In this document: positions 12,495 through 23,388 of the stretch, piece after piece
Layout: every line of letters starts with the position of its first letter
Numbering within the stretch: position 1 is the stretch's first letter
Assembly (NCBI GenBank): GCA_033675265.1
Contig: JAUJYZ010001549.1
Span: 62,001-126,000, forward strand
Reading direction: 5' to 3'
Length of the DNA stretch: 64,000 nucleotides
Source: Actinostola sp. cb2023
Taxonomy: Eukaryota > Cnidaria > Anthozoa > Actiniaria > Actinostolidae
The notes under the pieces: model-generated
Seen by the model: the letters and a program-made list of their open reading frames with translations, nothing else
Databases searched by the model: none
Told to the model about the DNA's origin: nothing
Program-made: the position numbers and the translations under genes

Positions 12495-12708
12495 AGCATA
12501 ATAATAATAATTAACAATAATAATTAACAATAATAATTAATAATAATAATTAATAATAATAATTAATAATAATTAATAATAATTAATAATAATAATAAAT
12601 AATAATAATTAATAATAATAATTAATAATAATAATTAATAATAATAATTAATAATAATAATTAATAATAATAATTAATAATAATAATAATTAATAATAAT
12701 AATTAATT
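12495..12708. repeat. AT microsatellite (AATAATAATT)n
   Basis: About 210 bp of AATAATAATTAATAATAATA-type sequence just upstream of BTB gene A. No regulatory motif stands out. Confidence 0.95.
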
Positions 12709-13240
12709 TTACGTCGATAACGTAGGGAGTGGTTACCCAATCTCCCGAGCCAGAGGCTTATGTTAAAAACGCTCGACTATACATTGGCACCATGCAGGCA
12801 TTATACATTATACACAAGAGAAAATGAGGTTATACATTATTTCTTGTACGCACGATTATTATCCCTTTCAATTTCAATTTCAATTTCAATTTCAAAAGAA
12901 TTTTCAATGAATTTCCAAGATTTGAAAAGTGCGCGTTCTCTCAGTATTCTAGCTCTTTGCTTTGATGAAATATTTCTTAAAACAGCTCTTCCTCGACGCC
13001 TCGTATCGAGTTCGGACACATCTCACATCCCACATCTGATCTACCGCATCCATGAACTAGGCGGAAGTCAATCAGGAATGTATTCTACAAAGCACTTTGT
13101 TTTTGATAGTTTATAAATTAATGTCGTCCCAAGCCCTCCAATCATCAAATCGCGTCACTTACCTGATGTGAGACGTAGGTTTTGTTTGTGAGAACTGCTC
13201 TGGAACCGAGAACCTTTCGAAGCAGTTTGTTAAGCTCAGT

Positions 13241-14570
13241 TTCGACAAGAGAAAATGAGGTAAGAGAAGGAATCCCTGGTATTGGGCTCTTGACCCATCA
13301 TGTGCCCCGTTAATTCTATTTTTAGAATCAATCTATCTTTAGAACGAAACATGATTGGTCAGATCATATAAGGCGAGGTCGCGCAGGCCGTTACGAACGG
13401 CTTTGATATGAAAAGTCAAAATTGAGCGAAGTGAGCGAAGAAAATCTTCTCAACTTTCTCTAACATTTTACAAATTTTTACTTCGAAAACTCAATAAAGG
13501 ATTTTACCAAATTATCCTTTTGGGATTTGACTGAAATTATTGTGAATTTGGGACACTTGAGACGATTCTAAATAGAGGAAAACAGCTTCAGTTTGCCATG
13601 TCCTTCGACAGAGAACTGAAACCGATATTAAAAAGTGCAAGGACTCCGTGAGTCGTTTTGTTGTAGCCGGCGTCTTGTAGGACTGCAGATGGTTGAATTA
13701 AATTTTCATGTTTACAATATGGCTGGTGCTTCAAGGTTTTGGTGATGTTGGCTCTTGTAAAGTTTCCTTCGTGTTTTCCAACCTGAGAATAACGCTTGGA
13801 CTTCGTAATTGTTGAATACAAGTGCCGGTAAGACCACTTTAACTTTAGAGTTTGTTTTCGTGATTGCTTTGACTTTGATCGTAATTGTGTAGTTTATATT
13901 TGTAGCACCTTAATTTTGCTCAATTCGCCTGAGTATTCGTAACATCCTTCAATGAGTCTTATACCCCGTTCACACCAAGGCTTAAACATGGTTTAAGGTG
14001 GTTTAACTAAACGGGTTTAGGAAATTATCTACAAACGCCATGCAACCTTTGGCACAAAACTGCTGGTAAACTGTCCTTTCTGTTGCACAGTATAGTCAGT
14101 AGAAATTCCAGGTAGTTTGATTCTTGTGAAATCAAATGCCCTCGAATTAGAGAAGCGAGAATAAACTCAGTTTAACTAAACAAGGTTTGGTGTGAACGGG
14201 GTATTAGAGAATTTAAAATTTGTGGCCTTTTCTCAGAGAGTTGACGATATTGTTTCGATCAGTTTTGTATTTTTATTCAGTGCAGATTTCGCATGTAAAC
14301 ATCATAGAAATCGTGCGACCGCTGCTTTGTTATCTTGGAGCAGAAGCTGTAGTCTTTTGCTTTTCTTTTTAATGGCAAAAAATAAAAAGTTTTTGAAAGG
14401 AAAATACAAGGTAAGGTTGAGTATTTTAAAATTCTACAAGTCAAGAGTGGTTGCGCGTGCATGGTAACTAAAGCTAAAAATAGCTTCGATCTAAAAATAG
14501 AATTAACGGGGCACATGATGGGGTACCAGGGATTCCTTCTCTTACCTCATTTTCTCTTGGTTTCGACAGT
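13241..14570. mobile_element. 1.3 kb element with ~85-bp inverted ends and a nested MITE
   Basis: The left end TTCGACAAGAGAAAATGAGG, with TAAGAGAAGGAATCCCTGGT and GGGGCACATGATGG-like pieces, matches the reverse complement of 14490-14570. The interior includes a second element (13961-14204). The ORFs inside (for example 13588-13821 on the minus strand) are not recognisable, so the element looks non-autonomous. Confidence 0.75.
13961..14204. mobile_element. Nested MITE with ACCCCGTTCACACCAA ends
   Basis: ATACCCCGTTCACACCAAGG at the left is mirrored by TTTGGTGTGAACGGGGTAT at the right, with subterminal GTTTAACTAAAC on both sides. It is ~244 bp, has no ORF and sits inside the larger element at 13241-14570. 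Confidence 0.85.
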
Positions 14571-15472
14571 TTCGTGGAATCACGATCATGTGAGCGTCAA
14601 TGACCACAGGAAACCAAAATCTAAACAATAAAACTTCTCGGTCCAGAGAATTTTTAGAATTATTTCCCATCAGGCTAATAGTACACCTTCACTGTTTTGT
14701 CTGCCAGAAGAGGGGCTTTCCCGATTGTGAACGCATCAGTCTGTCTTCTGTCTATCCGGTCAAATGGACTGATGAATAGCTAGATGATGGAAATTGAATA
14801 GATGTCTTCGATTCTGTATATGTACCGTAGGATTCGCTGCGCTCTCCTGTGAGATATCGATAAACTTCATATCGATCTCCGCGCGCCAATGTACTATTCT
14901 CTACTGATATGACGCGCATTTCTTGGCGTATTTCTTGCAGTGTTGTTCTAAGTTCACAGAAGATGTGTAAGGGGAGGGAAAAAATTCTGAAAAATTCTGA
15001 AACTCGCTCCAGACATTGGCAGGAACTACTTCAAGACACATAGTAAGTTACAGTAACATTTATTCAATATTTACGCTGAAAATCCACCATTGAATAATGC
15101 CCATACATTCTCTTATACAAATGCTGCGCTTGGGCTACCTGTGATTGAAACCAACATTGTGGTGTCAATCGTTGACGCTTTCGCGTTCCAATGGCAGATT
15201 TGCCCCCAGGGGGGGTACTCAGGGGTATCCTGAAATGACATAAAACAACACGAATAATGACATGATAAATTATCAGAACTGCTTTCTTTACAAGGTTATA
15301 TTGTAAACAGTTCACAATCAGACACAATTTGAACTTACATGTGTTGACATCGATGTAATATTGCAAATGGCGGTCGTATACGTGCGTGACATTCCTCGTC
15401 ACAAGACGGAAGTCACATGTCCTGTCACGTGGTTAAGGTTATGAATAATTTATAAAACATTACGAACCTGAC

Positions 15473-15886
15473 TCAAAACCTACCACAAAAAGCGGGGGTA
15501 TCCTCTAATAAGTCGATTATTTTTTCACTGGTTGCGCTCGGCTGTTTTGGCGCTGATCCACCACCCGTCTTTCTTTGCTCCCTACGATATTCAGACACTG
15601 AATTATATATTTCTTTGCCTTACTGTGCAGACATTTTAACTTTTCTTTGACGTCCACCTAGTCCCCAATAGTAGCCTCTGGAACCAGGGTATCGAACGTG
15701 CCGCTATACGCCGAGAGAATTCACTACCTTCGTTATGTCTTCCCAGGCCTCTTGTTTTTTCTTATTCGTGACATTATTTGTCAACTTGGATTGTATCAAT
15801 TGGAGGTTTTTCTCCACATTTTCCACTTCTCTGAGCGTAAAGTTAGGCTTACGTTTTCTTGATGCCTGCTCTTCTTTTATTTCCAT
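15473..15886 (-). pseudogene. Myb/SANT-like (NAIF1/Harbinger-type) DNA-binding protein, broken
   Basis: The first frame (15886-15704) reads MEIKEEQASRKRKPNFTLRE, then TNNVTNKKKQEAWEDITKVV. This is the Myb/SANT-like domain found in NAIF1-type proteins and in the accessory protein of PIF/Harbinger transposons. Typical downstream parts follow in other frames: DVKEKLKCLHSKAKK directly after an in-frame TAG, and after a further shift YRREQRKTGGGSAPKQPS and EKIIDLLEDTPAFCG. The order matches the family (K-rich helix, TGGG motif, acidic ...DTPAF). With a stop and a frameshift it is most simply a dead transposon-derived copy. Introns placed exactly at the breaks are possible but less likely. Confidence 0.65.
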
Positions 15887-15981
15887 TCTTTTTGGGATTT
15901 CTTGTTAGTGTTTTTTCTTTCTTGACAATTATTTCGTTTTATTTCAACCAAAGACAATAAGTAAACAACAAAGTAAACAAA

Positions 15982-16199
15982 CATGTCATAGTACGTACAT
16001 AAGACGAGGTTCTATACTTACTTAACGAAAACTAGTTTCGTTTTCTCAACCTCCTCAGTTCGCTAAAGATATAATGCGTTATATCTTTAGCGAACTGAGG
16101 AGGTTGAGAAAACGAAAGTAGTTTTCGCTAAGTTAATAAAGTGCGTATTAAAAGGAATGAAATGAAGGTATAGAACCTCGTCTTATGTACTATGACATT
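15982..16199. mobile_element. Palindromic MITE, ~105-bp arms
   Basis: ATGTCATAGTACGTACATAA and GACGAGGTTCTATA at the left are mirrored by TATAGAACCTCGTCTTATGT and ACTATGACAT at the right. The centre ATATAATGCGTTATAT joins perfectly paired arms (TTTAGCGAACTGAGGAGGTT). The right arm has a small extra insertion of ~20 bp. Confidence 0.9.
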
Positions 16200-16336
16200 T
16201 ACAAAGTCCGTTGGGGTCTCAGCAAAAGAAATATCAGAAAAGTAAACAAACAAAAGCGCGGGAAAACGCAGGTGCGCGCGCTCGCGCCGGAAGTTCGAGA
16301 ACGTATACAAAAACCGCTCAAACCGGGTTTTTCAAA

Positions 16337-16635
16337 TCGTGCAATTTGTCGCGCAACATTTTCAGATTGTTGCGTTGCAAGTTGCAAAGCAATGTTTCTC
16401 GTATTATCATCGTTCTTGCAACTTGTCGCGCAACAAATTAAATTTTCGGTCATTTGTTGCAGGTTGCAAAACTTTGTTGCATGAAGTAGAAAGAGCTTCT
16501 ACTTTGCGCAACAAAGTTTTGCAACCTGCAACACGAACTGATGTGTTGCGCGACAAGTTGCACGAACGGTGGTAATACGAGAAACATTGCTCTGCAACTT
16601 GCAACGCAACAATGTTGCGCGACAAGTTGCACGAT
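16337..16635. mobile_element. Fold-back element rich in GCAACTTGTCGCGCAACA
   Basis: The ends CGTGCAATTTGTCGCGCAAC and GTTGCGCGACAAGTTGCACG are inverted copies. Inside, GTTGCAGGTTGCAAAACTTT pairs with AAAGTTTTGCAACCTGCAAC, and GGTTGCAAG-type words repeat many times. Overlapping ORFs on both strands here arise from the palindromic structure. Confidence 0.85.
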
Positions 16636-17134
16636 TTTGTTGCCCGTATTACCGCACCCAGGGTTAGCGCGCTGTTAACCTACCTACGAGAAACGGCTAT
16701 TTATCCCAGTGTTATAGCTAACCCTAGATTATCAAAGTTATCGATCCCTGGGTTAATTCCTATCGGCCTAGGTTAAAGTTAACCCGCTTTCGAACAACCG
16801 AGGCCTGAGGGCTAAAAATACCACTAAATGACTCCGGAATGTCAAATAAACACAAAATAAATGTAAATAAAGGTGAATGTCAGTTTATTGAGCAATATTT
16901 TTACATTTCGAGACATTTTAAAAAATACTCAAAAATACCCCACAAGTATACTGCTTGGGCTGCCTGTGCTCAACTATCGATCCGTTCACCAGACTTTCCT
17001 GACAGACTTTAATATACCGATCAGTACTAGCCTCCTCCACAGGCAACGCCGGAAAGCGAGCAACGCCGGAAAGCGAGGCCGAAGTCTCATAGTGTATCAC
17101 TGGAATCGAACCGAAACCAAAATGCAGAACTGCT

Positions 17135-17510
17135 TTGCACCCCCCCCCCCCCCCCCCCCGGGAGGGGGGGGGGGGGGGGGTTACTCCCTTTGTCCAAGTG
17201 GTAGGGGTGATCGGCGGTCCTTTTAGGGTCGAAAATATATCCTGTGTGTACCTTTTAGGGTTCCGACACAAAAGTCAGTTACGTAACACGAGTCCGTACC
17301 TTTTAGGGTCAATTGAAAGAACAGAAGAAAGATGTTGTCCAGTCACTGATTGAATGGTCATATGTGTCGTACCTTTTAGGGGTTGAAATCAACATGTCTT
17401 CAAGAGCTCTTTTAATTTATGCGTACCTTTTAGGGGTCGTTTTCAAAACCGACCGCCGATCACCCCTACCATGCCACTTGGACAAAGGGACTACCCATCT
17501 TACCCCTGGA
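17135..17510. mobile_element. Inverted-repeat element with poly-C/poly-G core and ACCTTTTAGGG repeats
   Basis: A C run of about 21 bases turns directly into a G run (17139-17180). CCCTTTGTCCAAGTGGTAGG then GGTGATCGGCGGTC at 17184-17219 is the reverse complement of 17448-17490. Between them TACCTTTTAGGGT recurs about five times. Related pieces occur at 28100-28260 and 28600-28650. Confidence 0.75.
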
Positions 17511-17859
17511 CAGGCTTCTTTTATACCTTTTAAGCTGGTTATACAAAAACTTAAGACTTTAATAGACTTAAATGCCTTCATTTATTATCAATCATTTCTT
17601 CTTCTGTTTATATTATTATCTCCATTTTTTTTTTTTTTCTACTCGTTCTTTGATTACCGTTCATTAATTATTTCTATCTATCTATAACATAACAGTAACA
17701 TCTTGAACAAACTTGAACATATAGGTATATCAACATACTCTTCAGTCACTCAAAACTCCGAAATATTCAAATCCCAGTTGTTCAGAGTGTATATACATGT
17801 AGCACTATTATATCCATCTGATAAATCCTTGGGGATTCAACATTTTTAACAATGTTTTA

Positions 17860-18335
17860 AAGACTGCCCCTAATAAATAATACAATATTTTAGTGAATCA
17901 GTTCTTCCTGATGTGTATAATATGATGGTTTAATACTTCTAAATTTGAACCTTGCGTTTATGAGTTATAGAGGATTGAAATCTCAATATCAGTGCAAATT
18001 TGATGACGTCTACCCAGGCTTCATTTATTATACAAAAACGCCCTTGTGCTAATTATTGACATTTGAAAACTTACAGAATATTTCCACAGTCTTTATGAAT
18101 GAATTTATAACTTTTTCCCCATTTCAAAAAATAAGTTCTTCTTGAACAAGTCTAAATAAGTTATGGCAAAAGCCTGGGTAGACGTCATCAAATTTGCATA
18201 TTGAGATTTCAAACCTCTATAACTCTGAAACGCAAGGCTCAAATTTAGAAATATTAAACCATAATATTATATACATCAGGAAGAACTAATTCACAAAATA
18301 TTGTATTATTTATTAGGGGCACTTTAACTGTACAT
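17860..18335. mobile_element. Fold-back MITE, ~155-bp arms
   Basis: Left arm GCCCCTAATAAATAATACAA ... GATGACGTCTACCCAGGCT (17865-18012) is inverted at 18170-18330 (AGCCTGGGTAGACGTCATCA ... TTATTTATTAGGGGC). A ~155-bp unpaired AT-rich centre separates them. It abuts the 16-bp satellite. Confidence 0.9.
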
Positions 18336-18357
18336 TTTGGAGACAACGACACCAGAC

Positions 18358-21300
18358 TATAGTTAGTCTGTGTTATAGTTAGTCTGTGTTATAGTTAGTC
18401 TGTGTTATAGTTAGTCTGTGTTATAGTTAGTCTGTGTTATAGTTAGTCTGTGTTATAGTTAGTCTGTGTTATAGTTAGTCTGTGTTATAGTTAGTCTGTG
18501 TTATAGTTAGTCTGTGTTATAGTTAGTCTGTGTTATAGTTAGTCTGTGTGTTATAGTTAGTCTGTGTTATAGTTAGTCTGTGTTATAGTTAGTCTGTGTT
18601 ATAGTTAGTCTGTGTTATAGTTAGTCTGTGTTATAGTTAGTCTGTGTTATAGTTAGTCTGTGTTATAGTTAGTCTGTGTTATAGTTAGTCTGTGTTATAG
18701 TTAGTCTGTGTTATAGTTAGTCTGTGTTATAGTTAGTCTGTGTTATAGTTAGTCTGTGTTATAGTTAGTCTGTGTTATAGTTAGTCTGTGTTATAGTTAG
18801 TCTGTGTTATAGTTAGTCTGTGTTATAGTTAGTCTGTGTTATAGTTAGTCTGTGTTATAGTTAGTCTGTGTTATAGTTAGTCTGTGTTATAGTTAGTCTG
18901 TGTTATAGTTAGTCTGTGTTATAGTTAGTCTGTGTTATAGTTAGTCTGTGTTATAGTTAGTCTGTGTTATAGTTAGTCTGTGTTATAGTTAGTCTGTGTT
19001 ATAGTTAGTCTGTGTTATAGTTAGTCTGTGTTATAGTTAGTCTGTGTTATAGTTAGTCTGTGTTATAGTTAGTCTGTGTTATAGTTAGTCTGTGTTATAG
19101 TTAGTCTGTGTTATAGTTAGTCTGTGTTATAGTTAGTCTGTGTTATAGTTAGTCTGTGCTATAGTTAGTCTGTGCTATAGTTAGTCTGTGTTATAGTTAG
19201 TCTGTGTTATAGTTAGTCTGTGTTATAGTTAGTCTGTGTTATAGTTAGTCTGTGTTATAGTTAGTCTGTGTTATAGTTAGTCTGTGTTATAGTTAGTCTG
19301 TGTTATAGTTAGTCTGTGTTATAGTTAGTCTGTGTTATAGTTAGTCTGTGTTATAGTTAGTGTGTGTTATAGTTAGTCTGTGTTATAGTTAGTCTGTGTT
19401 ATAGTTAGTCTGTGTTATAGTTAGTCTGTGTTATAGTTAGTCTGTGTTATAGTTAGTCTGTGTTATAGTTAGTCTGTGTTATAGTTAGTCTGTGTTATAG
19501 TTAGTCGTGTTATAGTTAGTCTGTGTTATAGTTAGTCTGTGTTATAGTTAGTCTGTGTTATAGTTAGTCTGTGTTATAGTTAGTCTGTGTTATAGTTAGT
19601 CTGTGTTATAGTTAGTGTGTGTTATAGTTAGTCTGTGTTATAGTTAGTCTGTGTTATAGTTAGTCTGTGTTATAGTTAGTCTGTGTTATAGTTAGTCTGT
19701 GTTATAGTTAGTCTGTGTTATAGTTAGTCTGTGTTATAGTTAGTCTGTGTTATAGTTAGTCTGTGTTATAGTTAGTCTGTGTTATAGTTAGTCTGTGTTA
19801 TAGTTAGTCTGTGTTATAGTTAGTCTGTGTTATAGTTAGTGTGTGTTATAGTTAGTCTGTGTTATAGTTAGTCTGTGTTATAGTTAGTCTGTGTTATAGT
19901 TAGTCTGTGTTATAGTTAGTCTGTGTTATAGTTAGTCTGTGTTATAGTTAGTCTGTGTTATAGTTAGTCTGTGTTATAGTTAGTCTGTGTTATAGTTAGT
20001 CTGTGTTATAGTTAGTCTGTGTTATAGTTAGTCTGTGTTATAGTTAGTCTGTGTTATAGTTAGTCTGTGTTATAGTTAGCGGTCTGTGTTATAGTTAGTG
20101 TGTGTTATAGTTAGTGTGTGTTATAGTTAGTGTGTGTTATAGTTAGTCTGTGTTATAGTTAGTCTGTGTTATAGTTAGTCTGTGTTATAGTTAGTCTGTG
20201 TTATAGTTAGTCTGTGTTATAGTTAGTGTGTGTTATAGTTAGTCTGTGTTATAGTTAGTCTGTGTTATAGTTAGTCTGTGTTATAGTTAGTCTGTGTTAT
20301 AGTTAGTCTGTGTTATAGTTAGTCTGTGTTATAGTTAGTCTGTGTTATAGTTAGTCTGTGTTATAGTTAGTCTGTGTTATAGTTAGTCTGTGTTATAGTT
20401 AGTCTGTGTTATAGTGAGTCTGTGTTATAGTTAGTCTGTGTTATAGTTAGTCTGTGTTATAGTTAGTCTGTGTTATAGTTAGTCTGTGTTATAGTTAGTC
20501 TGTGTTATAGTTAGTCTGTGTTATAGTTAGTCTGTGTTATAGTTAGTCTGTGTTATAGTTAGTCTGTGTTATAGTTAGTCTGTGTTATAGTTAGTCTGTG
20601 TTATAGTTAGTCTGTGTTATAGTTAGTCTGTGTTATAGTTAGTCTGTGTTATAGTTAGTCTGTGTTATAGTTAGTCTGTGTTATAGTTAGTCTGTGTTAT
20701 AGTTAGTCTGTGCTATAGTTAGTCTGTGCTATAGTTAGTCTGTGCTATAGTTAGTCTGTGTTATAGTTAGTCTGTGTTATAGTTAGTCTGTGTTATAGTT
20801 AGTCTGTGTTATAGTTAGTCTGTGTTATAGTTAGTCTGTGTTATAGTTAGTCTGTGTTATAGTTAGTCTGTGTTATAGTTAGTCTGTGTTATAGTTAGTC
20901 TGTGTTATAGTTAGTCTGTGTTATAGTTAGTCTGTGTTATAGTTAGTCTGTGTTATAGTTAGTCTGTGTTATAGTTAGTCTGTGTTATAGTTAGTCTGTG
21001 TTATAGTTAGTCTGTGTTATAGTTAGTCTGTGTTATAGTTAGTCTGTGTTATAGTTAGTCTGTGTTATAGTTAGTCTGTGTTATAGTTAGTCGTGTTATA
21101 GTTAGTCTGTGTTATAGTTAGTCTGTGTTATAGTTAGTCTGTGTTATAGTTAGTCTGTGTTATAGTTAGTCTGTGTTATAGTTAGTCTGTGTTATAGTTA
21201 GTCTGTGTTATAGTTAGTCTGTGTTATAGTTAGTCTGTGTTATAGTTAGTCTGTGTTATAGTTAGTCTGTGTTATAGTTAGTGTGTGTTATAGTTAGTCT

Positions 21301-22677
21301 GTGTTATAGTTAGTCTGTGTTATAGTTAGTCTGTGTTATAGTTAGTCTGTGTTATAGTTAGTCTGTGTTATAGTTAGTCTGTGTTATAGTTAGTCTGTGT
21401 TATAGTTAGTCTGTGTTATAGTTAGTCTGTGTTATAGTTAGTCTGTGTTATAGTTAGTCTGTGTTATAGTTAGTCTGTGTTATAGTTAGTCTGTGTTATA
21501 GTTAGTCTGTGTTATAGTTAGTCTGTGTTATAGTTAGTCTGTGTTATAGTTAGTCTGTGTTATAGTTAGTCTGTGTTATAGTTAGTCTGTGTTATAGTTA
21601 GTCTGTGTTATAGTTAGTCTGTGTTATAGTTAGTCTGTGTTATAGTTAGTCTGTGTTATAGTTAGTCTGTGTTATAGTTAGTCTGTGTTATAGTTAGTCT
21701 GTGTTATAGTTAGTCTGTGTTATAGTTAGTCTGTGTTATAGTTAGTCTGTGTTATAGTTAGTCTGTGTTATAGTTAGTCTGTGTTATAGTTAGTCTGTGT
21801 TATAGTTAGTCTGTGTTATAGTTAGTCTGTGTTATAGTTAGTCTGTGTTATAGTTAGTGTGTGTTATAGTTAGTCTGTGTTATAGTTAGTCTGTGTTATA
21901 GTTAGTCTGTGTTATAGTTAGTCTGTGTTATAGTTAGTCTGTGTTATAGTTAGTCTGTGTTATAGTTAGCGGTCTGTGTTATAGTTAGTGTGTGTTATAG
22001 TTAGTGTGTGTTATAGTTAGTGTGTGTTATAGTTAGTCTGTGTTATAGTTAGTCTGTGTTATAGTTAGTCTGTGTTATAGTTAGTCTGTGTTATAGTTAG
22101 TCTGTGTTATAGTTAGTGTGTGTTATAGTTAGTCTGTGTTATAGTTAGTCTGTGTTATAGTTAGTCTGTGTTATAGTTAGTCTGTGTTATAGTTAGTCTG
22201 TGTTATAGTTAGTCTGTGTTATAGTTAGTCTGTGTTATAGTTAGTCTGTGTTATAGTTAGTCTGTGTTATAGTTAGTCTGTGTTATAGTTAGTCTGTGTT
22301 ATAGTTAGTGTGTGTTATAGTTAGTCTGTGTTATAGTTAGTCTGTGTTATAGTTAGTCTGTGTTATAGTTAGTGTGTGTTATAGTTAGTCTGTGTTATAG
22401 TTAGTCTGTGTTATAGTTAGTCTGTGTTATAGTTAGTCTGTGTTATAGTTAGTCTGTGTTATAGTTAGTCTGTGTTATAGTTAGTCTGTGTTATAGTTAG
22501 TCTGTGTTATAGTTAGTGTGTGTTATAGTTAGTGTGTGTTATAGTTAGTGTGTTATAGTTAGTCTGTGTTATAGTTAGTCTGTGTTATAGTTAGTCTGTG
22601 TTATAGTTAGTCTGTGTTATAGTTAGTCTGTGTTATAGTTAGTGTGTGTTATAGTTAGTCTGTGTTATAGTTAGTCT
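18358..22677. repeat. 16-bp satellite TTATAGTTAGTCTGTG, ~270 copies
   Basis: An almost perfect array of TTATAGTTAGTCTGTG for 4.3 kb, by far the largest feature without a gene in the window. Rare variants (TGTGTG, TGTGCT, TCGTG, TAGCGGTCTG) mark internal duplications. It is absent from the homologous position in the second segmental copy (about 27270-27290). Confidence 0.98.
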
Positions 22678-22884
22678 GACTGTTATCCACTTCTTGAATG
22701 AAACCACTGAGTGACATTAATTGAATCATAAAAATATAATTAAAACTATGAATAACAAATAATAATCTATACGAGTATAGTGAATATTGTTTAAAAATAT
22801 GGCTCTTTCAGTCAGACTGTGAAGGCCTACAATAGCAGACAGTCTGATTATAACCTACAATAGCAGAGTCTGACTAGCCTACAA

Positions 22885-23320
22885 TCCCAGGGGGGGTACT
22901 CAGGGGTATCAGTGACAGGGATGTGCGAAGACCTTTTTGGGGTTTGAAATTCATGGCTTGGGACTTTTTGGGGGGTTAGCAATTTTCTGGTGGACTTTTT
23001 TTGATATAAAGATTTTGGCAAGGACTTTTTTTGGCGTTGATAAAAATGATATACTACCGTTCTGACGATCAGTTATGTAAAACGATTTCATTAACAAGTC
23101 AAAAACTACGTAAATGACACAACATGACACATGCAGACTATATTGCCTAAAGTTTTGTGACAGATGCACGATGAATACATGTAAATAAGTGGACGCATAA
23201 ACTATCTCGCATTCTCTTGGTGTTTTTACTTTATTTTTTTATGCGGAGAAAAAATGGGGTCTTGTTTTTGCATAATGGACTTTTTTGGGGTGCACCTCCC
23301 CATCACTGATCTCCCTGAGT

Positions 23321-23354
<34 letters not shown>

Positions 23355-23360
23355 TGGGCC
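22885..23360. mobile_element. Element with CCCAGGGGGGGTACTCAGGG ends, inserted in duplicated site
   Basis: The left end CCCAGGGGGGGTACTCAGGG is mirrored by CCTGAGTACCCCCCC followed by a ~35-bp C run and TGGG. It is flanked on both sides by CCTACAATAGCAGACAGTCTG-type sequence, present once at the matching site of copy 2 (about 27309). Internal GGACTTTTTTGGGG motifs repeat. No ORF of note. Confidence 0.7.
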
Positions 23361-23388
23361 TACAATAGCAGACAGTCTGATTAACCTT

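Noticed and set aside
18358..22677. CRISPR-like regular repeat array
   Set aside because: Units are contiguous without spacers and the context is eukaryotic; this is a satellite.
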